Shown here: positions 30,001-37,985 of the stretch, in pieces
Numbering within the stretch: the first letter of the stretch is position 1
Layout: each line of letters opens with the position of its first letter
Source: Serinus canaria
Lineage: Eukaryota; Chordata; Aves; Passeriformes; Fringillidae
Direction of reading: 5' to 3'
Length of the DNA stretch: 64,000 nucleotides
Assembly: GCF_022539315.1 (NCBI RefSeq)
Contig: NC_066321.1
Span: forward strand, 1,979,001 to 2,043,000
Translations under genes and position numbers: made by a program
Notes under the pieces: generated by a model
Seen by the model: the letters and a program-made list of their open reading frames with translations, nothing else
The model's database searches: none
What the model was told of the DNA's origin: nothing

Positions 30001-30791
30001 GCCGGCATCCCGAGCCCGCTGCAGCAGCCCGGCATCCCCAGCACCCCGCACCGGCACAGCCCGAGCCCGCTCCGGCATCCCTGAGCCGCCGCTCCGGCAG
30101 CCCGCCTCCGGTACTCCGCTCCGGCACGGCGCTCCGCCGCTCCGGCAAACCGAGCCGCTTGGACATCGCGACTGGGCTCCGGCACCCCGAGCTGACAATG
30201 CGAACTGACACCCCGAGCCGGCTCCGGCACGCCGCGCCGCACGCTCCACCGCTCTGACATCCCGAGCCGCTCCGACACCGGAGCCCGTCCGGCAGCCCGC
30301 CTCGCTCCGCCGGGCCAGCGCCGCGCTCCGCAGCTCTGACACCGCGCTCCGCCGCTCCGACACCGCGCTCCGCTCCGCTCTAACCTCGGCCCGTCCCGCC
30401 GCCCTCACGCCGAAGCCCCCCCCGCTCACCCGCGCCCGGGACGCGCAGCAGAAGATGGCGGACGGCGGCAGGGCCCGCTCGCGGCGCCGGACCGCGGCTT
30501 ACGCTGCGCCGTTTGCGCAGCGCCCCGAGCGCCTCGCGGCGGAGCGAGCGTAGCGCGCTTGGTGAATACCGGCGGCCGGTTCCCCGTGCGGGGGGTGCCT
30601 GTAAACAATGGTGCCCCCCCTGCGCCGCGCTCCCTTACCGATTCTTCCTCCTTCTCCATCCCCGTGGGCATCTGCGGCACGGCCCGGTTGATAGAGACGC
30701 AGTCGTTGAGGTCGGGCATGTCCTTGCCGCGGTAGATGGGCAGCGGTTTGGCGGCGTCTAGCGCCCGGGCGCGGAAGGAGAGTTTGCTCAT
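1..30791 (-). CDS. EPC2: EPC2, enhancer of polycomb homolog 2 (12 coding exons, 3' end outside window)
   Basis: Spliced minus-strand gene with exons 30639-30791, 16975-17134, 11611-11756, 9157-9363, 8416-8564, 8086-8218, 6967-7155, 6650-6739, 6025-6170, 5581-5924, 1613-1749 and 1-22. Every internal junction has GT/AG ends and the phases join into one open frame of 625 codons. The family protein is about 800 residues, so the last quarter lies left of the window. The start MSKLSFRARALDAAKPLPIY and the whole exon series match EPC2 better than its paralogue EPC1. Known role: nuclear subunit of the NuA4/TIP60 acetyltransferase complex; the N-terminal EPL1-type region holds the catalytic module on nucleosomes. 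Visible parts are the EPL1-like N-terminal region (residues about 1-280), an acidic and basic middle, an arginine-rich RRRIGRGGR patch and a glutamine-rich segment. The promoter is the CpG island near 31 kb. The only real alternative, EPC1, is ruled out by the exon 1-6 residues. Confidence 0.97.
105..125 (+). repeat. (TAAA)n microsatellite
   Basis: About five TAAA units in EPC2 intron 11. Confidence 0.85.
295..632 (+). mobile_element. CR1 LINE 3' fragment
   Basis: The sense-strand CR1 3' region runs from GGGAAGGCTCCAGGCAG through GGGAATGGCTCC and CTGGCACAGGTGCCCAGAG to the terminal GGGCTTTAAGGCC with CTTCCAACCCAAACCA. Truncated at the 5' end as usual; no coding potential. Confidence 0.8.
1613..1749 (-). 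CDS. EPC2: EPC2 exon 11 (glutamine-rich, residues 573-618)
   Basis: The acceptor is TTTCCCGTAG and the donor GTACTG. The exon completes a valine codon and reads TGGITEEQFQTHQQQLVQMQ, then a glutamine-rich run (QRQQLAQLQQKQQSQHSSQQ) and THLKAQ. Glutamine-rich coiled or disordered tracts here are a family feature. The 46 codons end in phase 0, matching the next exon. Confidence 0.96.
1750..5580 (-). other. EPC2 intron 10
   Basis: A 3.8-kb intron between exons 10 and 11. I see no exon, recognisable mobile element or array in it. Short open frames are scattered on both strands with no family resemblance. Confidence 0.8.
5581..5924 (-). CDS. EPC2: EPC2 exon 10 (residues 458-572)
   Basis: The acceptor is TTGCTCAG. 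At 344 nt this is the largest EPC2 exon in the window. It completes an arginine codon, then reads VIMDRISTEHDPVLRQIDPE, a serine-rich stretch, the SRTNASNKPCENRLSL block, ILSNIRSCRLQCFQPRLL and VSAASVALLNTSKNGIS. It ends with one base before GTAGGC. The serine-rich and LQDSDSEE segments look disordered and phosphorylatable (inference). Confidence 0.96.
6025..6170 (-). CDS. EPC2: EPC2 exon 9 (residues 410-457)
   Basis: The acceptor is TTTTCACAG and the exon begins PRLDQTNSSYESPELAELDK. It carries HCLTTLTIPRRCIGFARRR followed by IGRGG, a strongly conserved arginine-rich patch, and ends with two bases of an arginine codon before GTACAG. Confidence 0.96.
6650..6739 (-). CDS. EPC2: EPC2 exon 8 (residues 380-409)
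   Basis: A short 30-codon exon. The acceptor is GGTCCAG and the donor GTAAGA. It reads VPSPVSEAEEENDPDGPCAF and then RRRAGCQYYA, the cysteine/tyrosine signature present in both EPC1 and EPC2. It is easily missed because the open frame hardly extends past the exon. Confidence 0.95.
6967..7155 (-). CDS. EPC2: EPC2 exon 7 (residues 317-379)
   Basis: The acceptor is CCGAGCAG and the donor GTAACC; it is 63 codons in phase 0. It begins HPHHSSLKEEVSDVVRQKKK, a basic segment, and ends with the acidic KQYDFHSSDEDEFPQ typical of EPC2. The middle (LECVVTPQPLAEPLPVLS) is the most diverged stretch of the coding sequence here, apparently one residue shorter than in mammals as I recall them. Confidence 0.95.
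7156..8085 (-). other. EPC2 intron 6
   Basis: A 0.9-kb intron. A coding-like stretch was looked for and not found; nothing else recognised. Confidence 0.75.
8086..8218 (-). CDS. EPC2: EPC2 exon 6 (residues 272-316)
   Basis: The acceptor is TTTTTCAG; the exon completes the split arginine, then reads YHLGDYGGEILNEVK and HNGNHHKVQEC, ending VK before GTAAGA. The segment between (LNRPDKDMGTTPSS) differs from what I recall of the mammalian protein, consistent with a faster-evolving linker. Confidence 0.95.
8416..8564 (-). CDS. EPC2: EPC2 exon 5 (residues 223-271)
   Basis: The acceptor ends CTCAACAG; the exon begins NRKNDEASYEKMLKLRREFS and runs through a basic predicted helix (AITILEMIKRREKTKRELLH) to EVVEK. 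It ends with two bases of an arginine codon before GTAAAA. It is helix-forming and highly charged. In yeast Epl1 the matching region contacts other subunits of the acetyltransferase module (family knowledge). Confidence 0.96.
8565..9156 (-). other. EPC2 intron 4
   Basis: A short intron separating exons 4 and 5; no recognisable element. Confidence 0.8.
9157..9363 (-). CDS. EPC2: EPC2 exon 4 (residues 154-222)
   Basis: The acceptor ends CCCTGCAG; the exon is 69 codons in phase 0 at both ends and the donor is GTGACT. It begins LVTLQEAKLLLNEDDYLI and contains the tryptophan-containing YDYWVRKRKNCRGPSLIP block and NNDPYVAFRRRTEKMQTRK, which is among the most conserved parts of EPL1/EPC proteins. 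Confidence 0.97.
9364..11610 (-). other. EPC2 intron 3
   Basis: A 2.2-kb AT-rich intron. It contains a long T-rich run near 10309-10332. No exon or mobile element recognised. Confidence 0.8.
11611..11756 (-). CDS. EPC2: EPC2 exon 3 (residues 105-153)
   Basis: The acceptor ends TGTTGCAG. The exon completes a proline codon split with exon 2, then reads FNLDNEQPDYDMDSEDE, the acidic conserved segment of enhancer-of-polycomb proteins, and KPLQFEIMVDRLEKASSSQ. The donor is GTATGG. The 146-nt length keeps the frame exactly. Confidence 0.97.
11757..16974 (-). other. EPC2 intron 2
   Basis: A 5.2-kb intron. It holds a local tandem duplication at 14561-14699 and a small (TTTA)n run near 12916-12932. 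Otherwise it is unique sequence with no supported gene. Confidence 0.8.
14561..14699. repeat. 65-bp tandem duplication
   Basis: CCCAGAGATCCCACCTGGGA begins at 14561 and again at 14626; the second copy carries a short insertion near GTTTGCTCACTG. Located in EPC2 intron 2. Confidence 0.92.
16975..17134 (-). CDS. EPC2: EPC2 exon 2 (residues 52-104)
   Basis: The acceptor ends TTGCAG and the exon opens EHHLQRAISAQQVFREKKES. It ends at HIQ plus one base before the donor GTGAGT. It carries the conserved IPVPEAESNVNYYNRLY and GEFKQPKQFIHIQ motifs of the EPL1-like region. The intron upstream of it (intron 1) is 13.5 kb, the largest in the gene. Confidence 0.97.
19698..19917. repeat. 111-bp tandem duplication
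   Basis: Copy 1 (19698-19808) and copy 2 (19809-19917) are nearly identical, from ACATTTACACACTGAACC to GCAATCCTGGT, differing by a few bases. Located in EPC2 intron 1; the high identity suggests a recent event. Confidence 0.95.
20193..20290 (-). mobile_element. CR1 LINE 3' fragment
   Basis: TCATGGAATCACAGAATAGT followed by TTGGGTTGAAATCATCTCATTCCAG is the reverse complement of the CR1 3' terminus. Short and diverged. Confidence 0.7.
21431..21555. repeat. 63-bp tandem duplication
   Basis: TGGATTAATT starts at 21431 and at 21494, each followed by AATGCAGGGCACTG and a CATAAA/ATCCAAA tail; the copies have diverged slightly. Located in EPC2 intron 1. Confidence 0.88.
21940..22108 (+). mobile_element. 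CR1 LINE 3' fragment
   Basis: GGCACAGGTGCCCAGAGCAG through GACAGTGGGAGGTGTCCCTG to CTTCCAACCCAAACCA marks a sense CR1 3' end in EPC2 intron 1. Confidence 0.8.
25391..25848. promoter_or_regulatory. GATA-motif cluster in EPC2 intron 1 (candidate enhancer)
   Basis: Six WGATAR matches on either strand: 25391-25396 (TTATCT), 25416-25421 (AGATAG), 25599-25604 (CTATCT), 25679-25684 (TGATAG), 25694-25699 (TGATAA) and 25843-25848 (TTATCA). A CACGTG E-box is at 25478-25483. The stretch is GC-richer than the intron around it and carries scattered CpGs. Enhancer function is inference. Confidence 0.35.
29638..29655 (+). repeat. (TG)9 microsatellite
   Basis: A short dinucleotide run in the 5' part of EPC2 intron 1, at the left edge of the CpG island. 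Confidence 0.95.
29960..30390. repeat. GC-rich imperfect tandem repeat in the CpG island
   Basis: Repeated variants of CCGCTCCGGCA and CTCCGACACCGCGCTCCGC run through this stretch, e.g. near 30300-30375. Units vary in length (roughly 11-20 bp). All three frames on the minus strand stay open for long distances simply because AT-rich stops are absent. Confidence 0.7.
30452..30463 (+). promoter_or_regulatory. YY1-like motif in EPC2 intron 1
   Basis: AAGATGGCGGAC is a full match to the YY1 core. It lies just inside intron 1, within the CpG island. On the plus strand it has the orientation usual for YY1 sites just downstream of start sites, which would suit a divergent transcript (inference). Confidence 0.5.
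30639..30791 (-). CDS. EPC2: EPC2 exon 1 (start codon, residues 1-51)
   Basis: The ATG at 30791-30789 has an A at -3 and begins MSKLSFRARALDAAK, the invariant start of this family. The exon ends GAA GAA TCG before the donor GTAAGG (phase 0). It encodes the first part of the EPL1-like region, including SINRAVPQMPTGMEKEEES. It lies inside the CpG island, as expected for the first exon of a housekeeping chromatin gene. The frame upstream of this ATG also stays open for about 200 codons (see findings), but family conservation begins at this methionine. Confidence 0.97.
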
Positions 30792-31019
30792 TGTCTCCCC
30801 CTCACAATAACACCCCGGGGCCGGGCGGGCGGGGGGGGGGGGGCCTTCAGTGCGGCCTCGCCGCCGCCTCCCAGCCGCTCCCGCGCCGCGCCCGCGCCAC
30901 CATGGAGGGTCCCGCCGCCCCGGCGCAGCTCCCGGCGGGGCCGCCCGTAGCCCGCAGCGCACGCCCCGCAGCCCTAGATCCGCGCCGGGCTCGCTCGGTC
31001 CGCTCCCTGCGCCATGGCA

Positions 31020-31031
31020 AACATGGCGGAC
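31020..31031 (+). promoter_or_regulatory. YY1-like motif upstream of EPC2
   Basis: AACATGGCGGAC matches the core AANATGGCGG recognised by YY1. It lies about 230 bp upstream of the EPC2 start codon. Binding is inferred from the motif only. Confidence 0.5.
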
Positions 31032-31194
31032 ATTAACCACAGCCGCTCGGCCCTCCCGGCAGCCCGCGCGGCGGGAGCGGCGCTGCGCGCGCAGCCGAGG
31101 GCGGGAGGCTGAGGGAGCCTCAGGGAGCCTGAGGGGGGCGGCGGGACCGGGCGGGAGCGGAGCGCTCCGAGCGTCCCGAGTGTCCCGAGCGAGC

Positions 31195-31880
31195 CCGCCG
31201 TGTCCCCGCCGGCTGGCCACCATGTTCCTGCTGTGTCCCCTCCCGGTGCCCACAGTGTCTCTGTGATGCTCCAGCGGTGCGCACACAGTGTGCCTACAGT
31301 GTCCCCGCAGTGCCTCCGCGGTGTCCCCCCTGTCTCCCCGCCGTGCCCCCACGGTGTCGCCACAGTGTCCTCGCTGTCTCTCCACAGTGTCCCTGTATTG
31401 TCCCCACAGTCTCTTCCCAATGTCTCCCCACTATGGTCCCCACAGTGTCACGGCTGGGTCCCCACTGTCTCCTGACAGTGTCCCCACAGTGTCCCACATT
31501 GTCCCTGCCGTGTCCCCCCTGTATCCACTACATTGTCCCTGCCGTGTCCCCACAGTGTCCCACATTGTCCCTGCCATGTCCCCATAGTGTCCCCACAATG
31601 TCCCACACTGTCCCTGCCGTGTCCCCACAGTGTCCCCCCTATATCCCCCAGTGTCCCCACAATGTCCCACACTGTCCCTGCTGTGTCCCCACAGTGTCCC
31701 CCCTATATCCCCCACAGTGTCCCCACTTTGTCCCACACTGTCCCTGCCGTGTCCCCACAGTGTCCCCACTGTTTCCCCTACAGCATCCATGCCGTGTGTT
31801 CCTGTTGTGTCCTCACAGAATCCTCACAGAGCCCCCAATGTCTCCCCACAGTGTCCCCACAGTGTCCCCACTCTCTGGGC
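31195..31880. repeat. Minisatellite upstream of EPC2
   Basis: Degenerate units of about 10-12 bp of the form GTGTCCCCACA / TGTCCCACACT, arranged in longer blocks of roughly 60-70 bp towards 31500-31770. The plus strand is C-rich and G-poor except in GTG, and the minus strand is the G-rich one. It starts only about 400 bp upstream of the EPC2 start codon. The long open frames on both strands here are by-products of the repeat. Confidence 0.9.
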
Positions 31881-32015
31881 AAACCAGCGGGTTTGTGTCC
31901 TCAGCATGTTGGTCAATGTCGGCTTAAAGAGTTCCAGCCATGAAAACATCAGGAGGGTTGACACAAACCAACACTTCAGAAACAAACTTATGCCTGTGCA
32001 TTGTTTCCCCCCCCA

Positions 32016-32215
32016 GAGAATCACAGAATATTCAGTGTTGGAAGGGACCTCTGGAAACCATCCAGTGCAACCAGGGTCACCTGAAGCAGGTGGGTTTGGA
32101 ATGACTGGACACACCACACTCTGCTTGGGAACCTGTTCCCATCCTCTGCCACTCTCATGGAAAATTCTTCCTCGTTCTGAGGTGAACTCCTTGTGTTTTA
32201 GTTTACTAAACTGCT
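32016..32215 (-). mobile_element. CR1 LINE 3' fragment
   Basis: AGAATCACAGAATATTCAGT then GTTGGAAGGGACCTCTGG and the CACCTGAAGCAGGT block are the reverse complement of a CR1 subfamily 3' end, just outside the minisatellite upstream of EPC2. Confidence 0.75.
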
Positions 32216-35200
32216 TCATCACTCTTTCCATTAAAAACAATGTCCTGCAATTTGGAAGTGAGTAACCCCAAATTCTCACCTGGACAGAGCCTCAGTCCTC
32301 TGCCCATCCAGAGCTTCCTGCACGAGTTGCCATTAGTCTGTAAAACCCTTCATCAAAGACCCTTAGTACCTCAAATATCATCTCACTTCCATTTAATTTT
32401 GACACCCTGAGACCAAGCAGCTGCATCTCTCACCTCCACCTTAGAGCTCTCACAGGAGTTGTCAGTGTTACCTTCTGCAATAAACTGAAACTCTTACTCA
32501 AAACTTCACTGTTTGGATCACTGTGCCAACTGTACCTAATTTCCTTTTTTTAATTTGAAAAAAATAGGTTCAGTCTCTGAATTGCCTTTTATTTTTAGTT
32601 AGCTGCTGTGTTTTTTATTTACATGGTTTTGTATAGCAAATACAACTGCTGTTCGTGACAAACACATGATTTACAAAATGAAGAATAAAGAATTGTGTCA
32701 GCTAGAGAGAGAGAGAGAAGGAAGATGAAACAAGCACAGGAATACACAGGAGGGAAACAGAAGCAGCAAGAACATTGTGTTCATCAGCCAGACACAAATG
32801 AGCTCGGGAAAGAGATCTGGAAATTATATTAACTACTGCTATGAAAGCATCAGGTAAGTGTTCAGTCATGTGAGCAAATGAAGCTTTAAAAACATGAGAG
32901 AAGGAACAGAGAACAAAAGTATGATAGACTGCACTTATTTATAATTCCCTTAGAGTATTTTTATTTCATAAGACAGACAATTCTTGCCTTGGATTAGAAT
33001 TAACAGGTAAATATTTAAAATTGGTACAGTTTAGCTTAGAATTTATAATGCAGCAGAGTTTTAGAAGCAGCCCAACTTCCCAGACTCCAGATGGGTTTGG
33101 TGCCTCTGAAGCAATTGGGGATGAGCTGGCAGCAGAGGAGGGCTGGCATTTCAGGGTGGTTGTGACACGTCCTGCAGGAGCTGTGTTTCCCACCTGGATG
33201 CCATCAGCTGGCAGTTGTGAGCCCTCTGCACAGGTGACATCCCTGGGACAGGAGCAGGCAGCTCCTCCTCAAGCCCTTCCTCCAGCACTTCAAAGACACC
33301 ACGACTTTGCTCCTTCTGCTTCTGCAAGAAACAGGCATTTTACACACTGCTGGAAGACTTTTCCCCCTTTCAGTCAGCACAGCTGAACAATAGATAATAA
33401 CAACCTTTTCCCTTTGTGTGCATGTTCTGCTCTTTTTCACTACTTAAATTAAAAAAAAAAAAAAAAAATGGAACATATTTACCCTCCAGGTGGCTCTTAG
33501 TCCTAAACTCATCCCATTACTTTATTTCTACAAGAAATGCAATTTTTTTTTTTTTAATTATGCCCTGTAGGGTACAGAAGAGGTTTTTTATGTAGTCAAA
33601 AAAGCCATTGCACAGAGCTGAACATGGGCAGAACTAAAGTTTCAGCTTGCATTAGTTTAGCTTTAAGCCAGAACCATCCATCTTTTAAGCACATAATCTG
33701 ATCTCTTCCTCTTGTAAAATATTATAGGTTTTCTGAAGAATTGTAGCTGTAAAAATATTAGGAGCTGTAACTCACCTGTAGGTAAAATAATTTACTTTTC
33801 AAGCACAAATCAAGGAAACAATGTCTCAAAGGAAATTTATATGTTCAATAGCTGAATTCTGACTCATCTTCATAGAGAGAATGGAATTGAATATGCATAT
33901 TTGAACACTGGATTGACCAAAAATCCTCAAATTTTATTTAAGCATATATATCAGTGGAAATGTCAGAGCTGTATAGGCTCGGGGGCTTCATCACATCCTT
34001 GCTTTTGGTTCTGCTTCTCCATAGTGACATTTAACACAAGGAATCCTTGTTCTCACCATAGCTCCCCAAAGCCTGGGATGTTTCTGCAGATTTTTGCAGA
34101 TTTATCCTGTTTATTTGTTGGGGTTTTTTTCCCTAATATTTCATATCTTGCTGCATAAATCTTTTCCAAGCAAAAGCGTCACTTTTGGATGATTATCTCA
34201 GTGTACATTATTACAACATGATCCAGCAGGAGCTTGCACTACTTCTTTACTCCATGTGTTACCTTCTAAATACAAAAAAGTATTAAAAAATAATAAAAGC
34301 TCAAAGAGTGCAGAAACAGAGATTCCAGAAATTGATAATGGCCCCTGCCAAGGCACGGTGCTGGGTGTCCAAAACCTTCATTCAAGGTGTTAAAAGAGAA
34401 CTGGAATTTTCAGGGTGCTGCTGAGCTGGCTGTAAATACACACAAATAATCAGGATATGAAGTGTACAAAGAATCATCTCCTGCAATGTGCCAGGCACAG
34501 GCTCAGAAGGTGCAGGAAAGCCATGCTGACAATCCACATCACCAAATATTTGTAAATCCCAGATTCCAGCTCTTTACAGAGGGGTTTGATCTCATGTTTA
34601 AGCAAATCCTCACTCGAAGGAAGGCTGAAATTATCCAGGAGCTGGCTTAGTAACTCCAGCACAAGGGAAAGTGCTGAGCTTTCCAGGAGATCCATGAATG
34701 GACGAGGGGAGTCTTTTTAAAGGTTATGAAGTCCTTCTTTCTCCCTGTGTCTGAGAACTCTGATTGAAGTGAAAGGAACCTCTGTCCTATTCATTTCAAA
34801 GGGGGTTTTGTCAGGAAAAAAGAGCTTGATCAAAGTAGCCAGCAAGCATGCTTAGTGCCTAATGCTCAGAGTTAATGTATCATTCCCAACCATTTCTATT
34901 TCCAATTATTCCAAGGGTTTTGGGAAGTGGCAGCCTGTGCATTTTCCCCTCGAAGGTCACCCAAACCTATCAGCCAAACCCTGAAATCCAGGATAGAATA
35001 GCTTCCTGGGAGATTTAAAGCTCTGAATGAAAATTATAAAAGTTGAAAATGGAGTTAAAATCTCAAGCCCAACGCCAAATAAAACGAAATGAAAGGGCAG
35101 CTATGAAAATAGCAGATTCCCCAAATTACAGCAGGAAGGGACGATGATGAAAAGCAGCAGGAAGCTCCTGATTTGAGAGATTGATATCAAAACTATTTGT

Positions 35201-36057
35201 GTCAAGAAATAGGTTTCAAATGAAAGGGAATTGTGCTTTGTGTGTGGAGGTTACCACAGGCATCGGGAGCTCTTTAAAGGAACCTGCTGCAGCTGTTTCC
35301 TGTGGTATAAAATCTTGGATTCTGACTCAAAAGATAAATCTACTCTTGACTGGGCTCTTTTACAGCCCAATTCAACAAGTGAGTTAGCAATAATGCAGAT
35401 ACAGAACCAGAGGAATTTGGGTTGGAATTCTCAAGTAAAACCATTGGGCACCTGCAGGAGTGCAGCTCAAACCCCCAGAAATCTGGGGTTTTACCACCAG
35501 GAAAAAGAGACCAGTGAAGGAAATAATGATTATGACTGGAACTAGAAAAGTATTGTGAAAATCAGTACCTAATAAGGATGGTATTTATGCCCTTCAACTT
35601 TGGAAAATAAGAGTAGAGAGATTTACTCAATTGTTACTTAGAAAAACATAGCAGAGAAAAATCATGAAAATCAAGTTTACAAATGTATGCAAATTTATCC
35701 CAAAATCTCACACCTCAGAAGGCAAACACAAGATAATTATTTTTAACTTTTTTTAAAATCAGTGCATTTTGAGGAGTTGGGAGCTCCCCAGCTTGTATCA
35801 AAAAATTACAGCAACCTCCATCCTGCAACTTAAAATATCAATAAAGTAATACTTATGGAGCATTGAAAACTGATTTTATTTTTACTCAGATTTCAGAAGC
35901 CAGAGTGAAGGACTTGCCATAAAGGGGACTCTGGAAAACTGTCCCAGAAGTAAGAAATGCTCCCTTTCCTCCTCAGAGCTCTGGAGTTCTGCTGGATTTC
36001 AGCACAAGGGTAGAAATAGGACTGCTTTCTAAAAATTCATTTTCAGGCAGCTGTAAA

Positions 36058-36150
36058 ATCATAAAATCCCAGAATCCCAGAATGGTTTTGGTTGGAAGGG
36101 ACCTTAAAGGTCATCTCATTCCATGGGCTGGAACACCTTCCACTATGTAA
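36058..36150 (-). mobile_element. CR1 LINE 3' fragment
   Basis: ATCCCAGAATGGTTTTGGTT followed by GGAAGGGACCTTAAAGGTCATC is a reverse-oriented CR1 3' terminus, under 100 bp. Confidence 0.75.
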
Positions 36151-37320
36151 AACCAAGAAATTAGAAAATACTCCACGTGTCCCTTTCATAAAAATAAAAC
36201 CCACCTAAAAGCTCACCTACAAAACCCCAACAAACCCCCTTGACAATTGCTGTCTTCTGGATTAATGGCCTGGATTTAACAATTTTTCTTTCTGATTCAC
36301 AATGGCAACATTTTCCCTGCCCACCTTGCTCTGAGGTTGATGTCACTGCTTTGTGCTGGAGTGGCAGCACCCACTGGATTGGGAATGTTTAATGTTCCAT
36401 GCAGAGAAAACACTGAAAACCCCAAAATTCTCCCCAGCTGGGCTAGAACCATGGTGAGAACCATTTCCTGCTGTGCAGAAATAACCCAGGTCTCACTCCT
36501 GGAAACAATTCCCTGTCCCAAATTGCTGGTGCCAATTGGAGTCAGGGGATGTTCCCCTCAGAAGGAAGATATTTTACTTTTATCTGACTGGGAGGCAAAT
36601 CAGAGGGAAGCTTCTTGTCACTTGTGTGGGATCGGTGTCACCTGTGCTCTGTACTTCCCCCATTTTCCTGCAAAATGGGGCTGAAAGCCTCCACAGCAAA
36701 ACCAGAATCTCTCACTCTGTTGCTGTGCATCAAGAAACACAAATATTTGCTGGGCTGCAAGAGTCAAAAGGAAAATGAAAGTGTTTTGTGCAGCGAGGAG
36801 TGGAGGCAATGTTTGCAGTGCTCTGTGCACTCGTTTGTAATAACAAAAGGAAGTTTGGAGCTGTCCTGGGGAGTTGTGCAATCAGCAGGAAGATTTAAAG
36901 ATGTATTCAAGCTCCACTTTGCTGTACTTCCTTGTCAAAGGTTTTTTTTAAGAAAAAAGCATAAAAAAGGCACTTTTGGTGTGCAGACAGCAGTCACAGC
37001 AATGCTGATGCAGTATTCCCACTGGCACTTGCCATTCACCCCCGTTCAGTGAGATCTGCTGCCCCCGGTGCAGCCAGGTCTCCATGAACACACAGATCTC
37101 TGAGAGCTGCTCCAGGAGAGTCTCACCTTCACGGCAGCTCCTGCTTCCTCAGGAGCACGGGGAGCCCTGCTCAGCTCAGGAATTCCTTCTCAAGTGAAGG
37201 CTAAAGGCTCCACAATGCTCCACAAAGAGGGGACAGCTCTGCCCCTTGGCACATCCAGCTACTTCACTCTTGTGCTTTTGGTTAAAAAGCTCAGTGGGAG
37301 GGGGAGCAGTGAGTTTATTT

Positions 37321-37495
37321 TGGAAGCTGGAGAAGGACTTTGAACAAAGGCCTGGAGTGACAGGACACAGGGAATGGCTCCCCACTTCCAGAGGGCAGGG
37401 ATGGGGGGATTTGGGGAGGAATTGTTCCCTCTGAGGGTGGGGAGGGCCTGGCACTGTCCAGAGAAGCTGTGGCTGCCCCTGGATCCCTGGAATTG
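37321..37495 (+). mobile_element. CR1 LINE fragment
   Basis: AAGCTGGAGAAGGACTTT, GAGTGACAGGACACAGGG and CAGAGAAGCTGTGGCTGCCC are internal 3' UTR blocks of CR1 in sense orientation; the terminus is missing. Confidence 0.7.
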
Positions 37496-37732
37496 TGTGT
37501 TCCTTGTGTCCCAGAGCATGGGCAGAGCAAGACCTGCTCATAAAATCCCTCTGAACTTCACTAAGAAAAAAAGGAGGAAAAGAGGGAAAAGAGGGAACTG
37601 AATTGTGGCCACGGGGTAGAGCAGACAGGGCAAGAGGGCACTGGGGAAAGTGAGGGAATGGAGATTCCTTTGAATCAGTTCTGACATGTGAGCCTTGGAA
37701 GCTTGAAAATGAAAATCATGGGTTACTCAAGG

Positions 37733-37985
37733 TAGGGACAGGATGAGAGGACAAAATTTTAAGCTGTGCCGGGGAGGTTTGGCTGGACATGAGGAGGAAT
37801 TTCTTCACAAAAAGGGTGATTGGACAGTGGAAGGGGCTGCCCAGGGAGGTTTGGAGTCCCCATCCCTGGAGGTGTTAAGGAATGACTGGATGTGACAGTT
37901 GACAAGGTGGTGATCAGTCATAGGTTGGACTCAATGATCTCAGAGATCTTTTCCAATCAAATTGATTGTGTGATTCTGGAATATT
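37733..37985 (+). mobile_element. CR1 LINE 3' fragment
   Basis: GGCTGGACATGAGGAGGAAT, TGGAAGGGGCTGCCCAGGGA and GGTTGGACTCAATGATCTCA, ending ATTGTGTGATTCTGG, are the classical 3' region of a CR1 subfamily that includes the terminal ATTCTGTG-type octamer. Confidence 0.85.

Larger units (their letters stand above)
17135..30638 (-). other. EPC2 intron 1
   Basis: The largest intron (13.5 kb). It contains two CR1 fragments (about 20193-20290 and 21940-22108), tandem duplications at 19698-19917 and 21431-21555, poly(A) runs near 26863-26882 and 27446-27464, and a GC-richer stretch at 25.1-25.7 kb with GATA motifs. Its 5' end lies in the promoter CpG island. No extra coding exon was found. Confidence 0.85.
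29700..31220 (-). promoter_or_regulatory. EPC2: CpG-island promoter of EPC2
   Basis: A dense run of CpG dinucleotides and very high GC surround EPC2 exon 1, in sharp contrast to the AT-rich intron on one side. The transcription start is not directly visible; it should lie between about 30.8 and 31.1 kb on the minus strand. No TATA box was found. Two ATGGCGGAC motifs (30452-30463 and 31020-31031) match the YY1-type element common in CpG promoters, and both are oriented towards the plus strand. The island boundaries are estimates by eye. Confidence 0.85.

Noticed and set aside
29494..30429. Open frames of 160-196 codons in the CpG island
   Set aside because: High GC removes stop codons in every frame; the peptides are Arg/Ala/Pro-rich and start at no supported exon.
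31200..31943. Long overlapping open frames on both strands upstream of EPC2
   Set aside because: They consist wholly of the GTGTCCCC minisatellite; the repeated peptide has no family resemblance and all frames open together.
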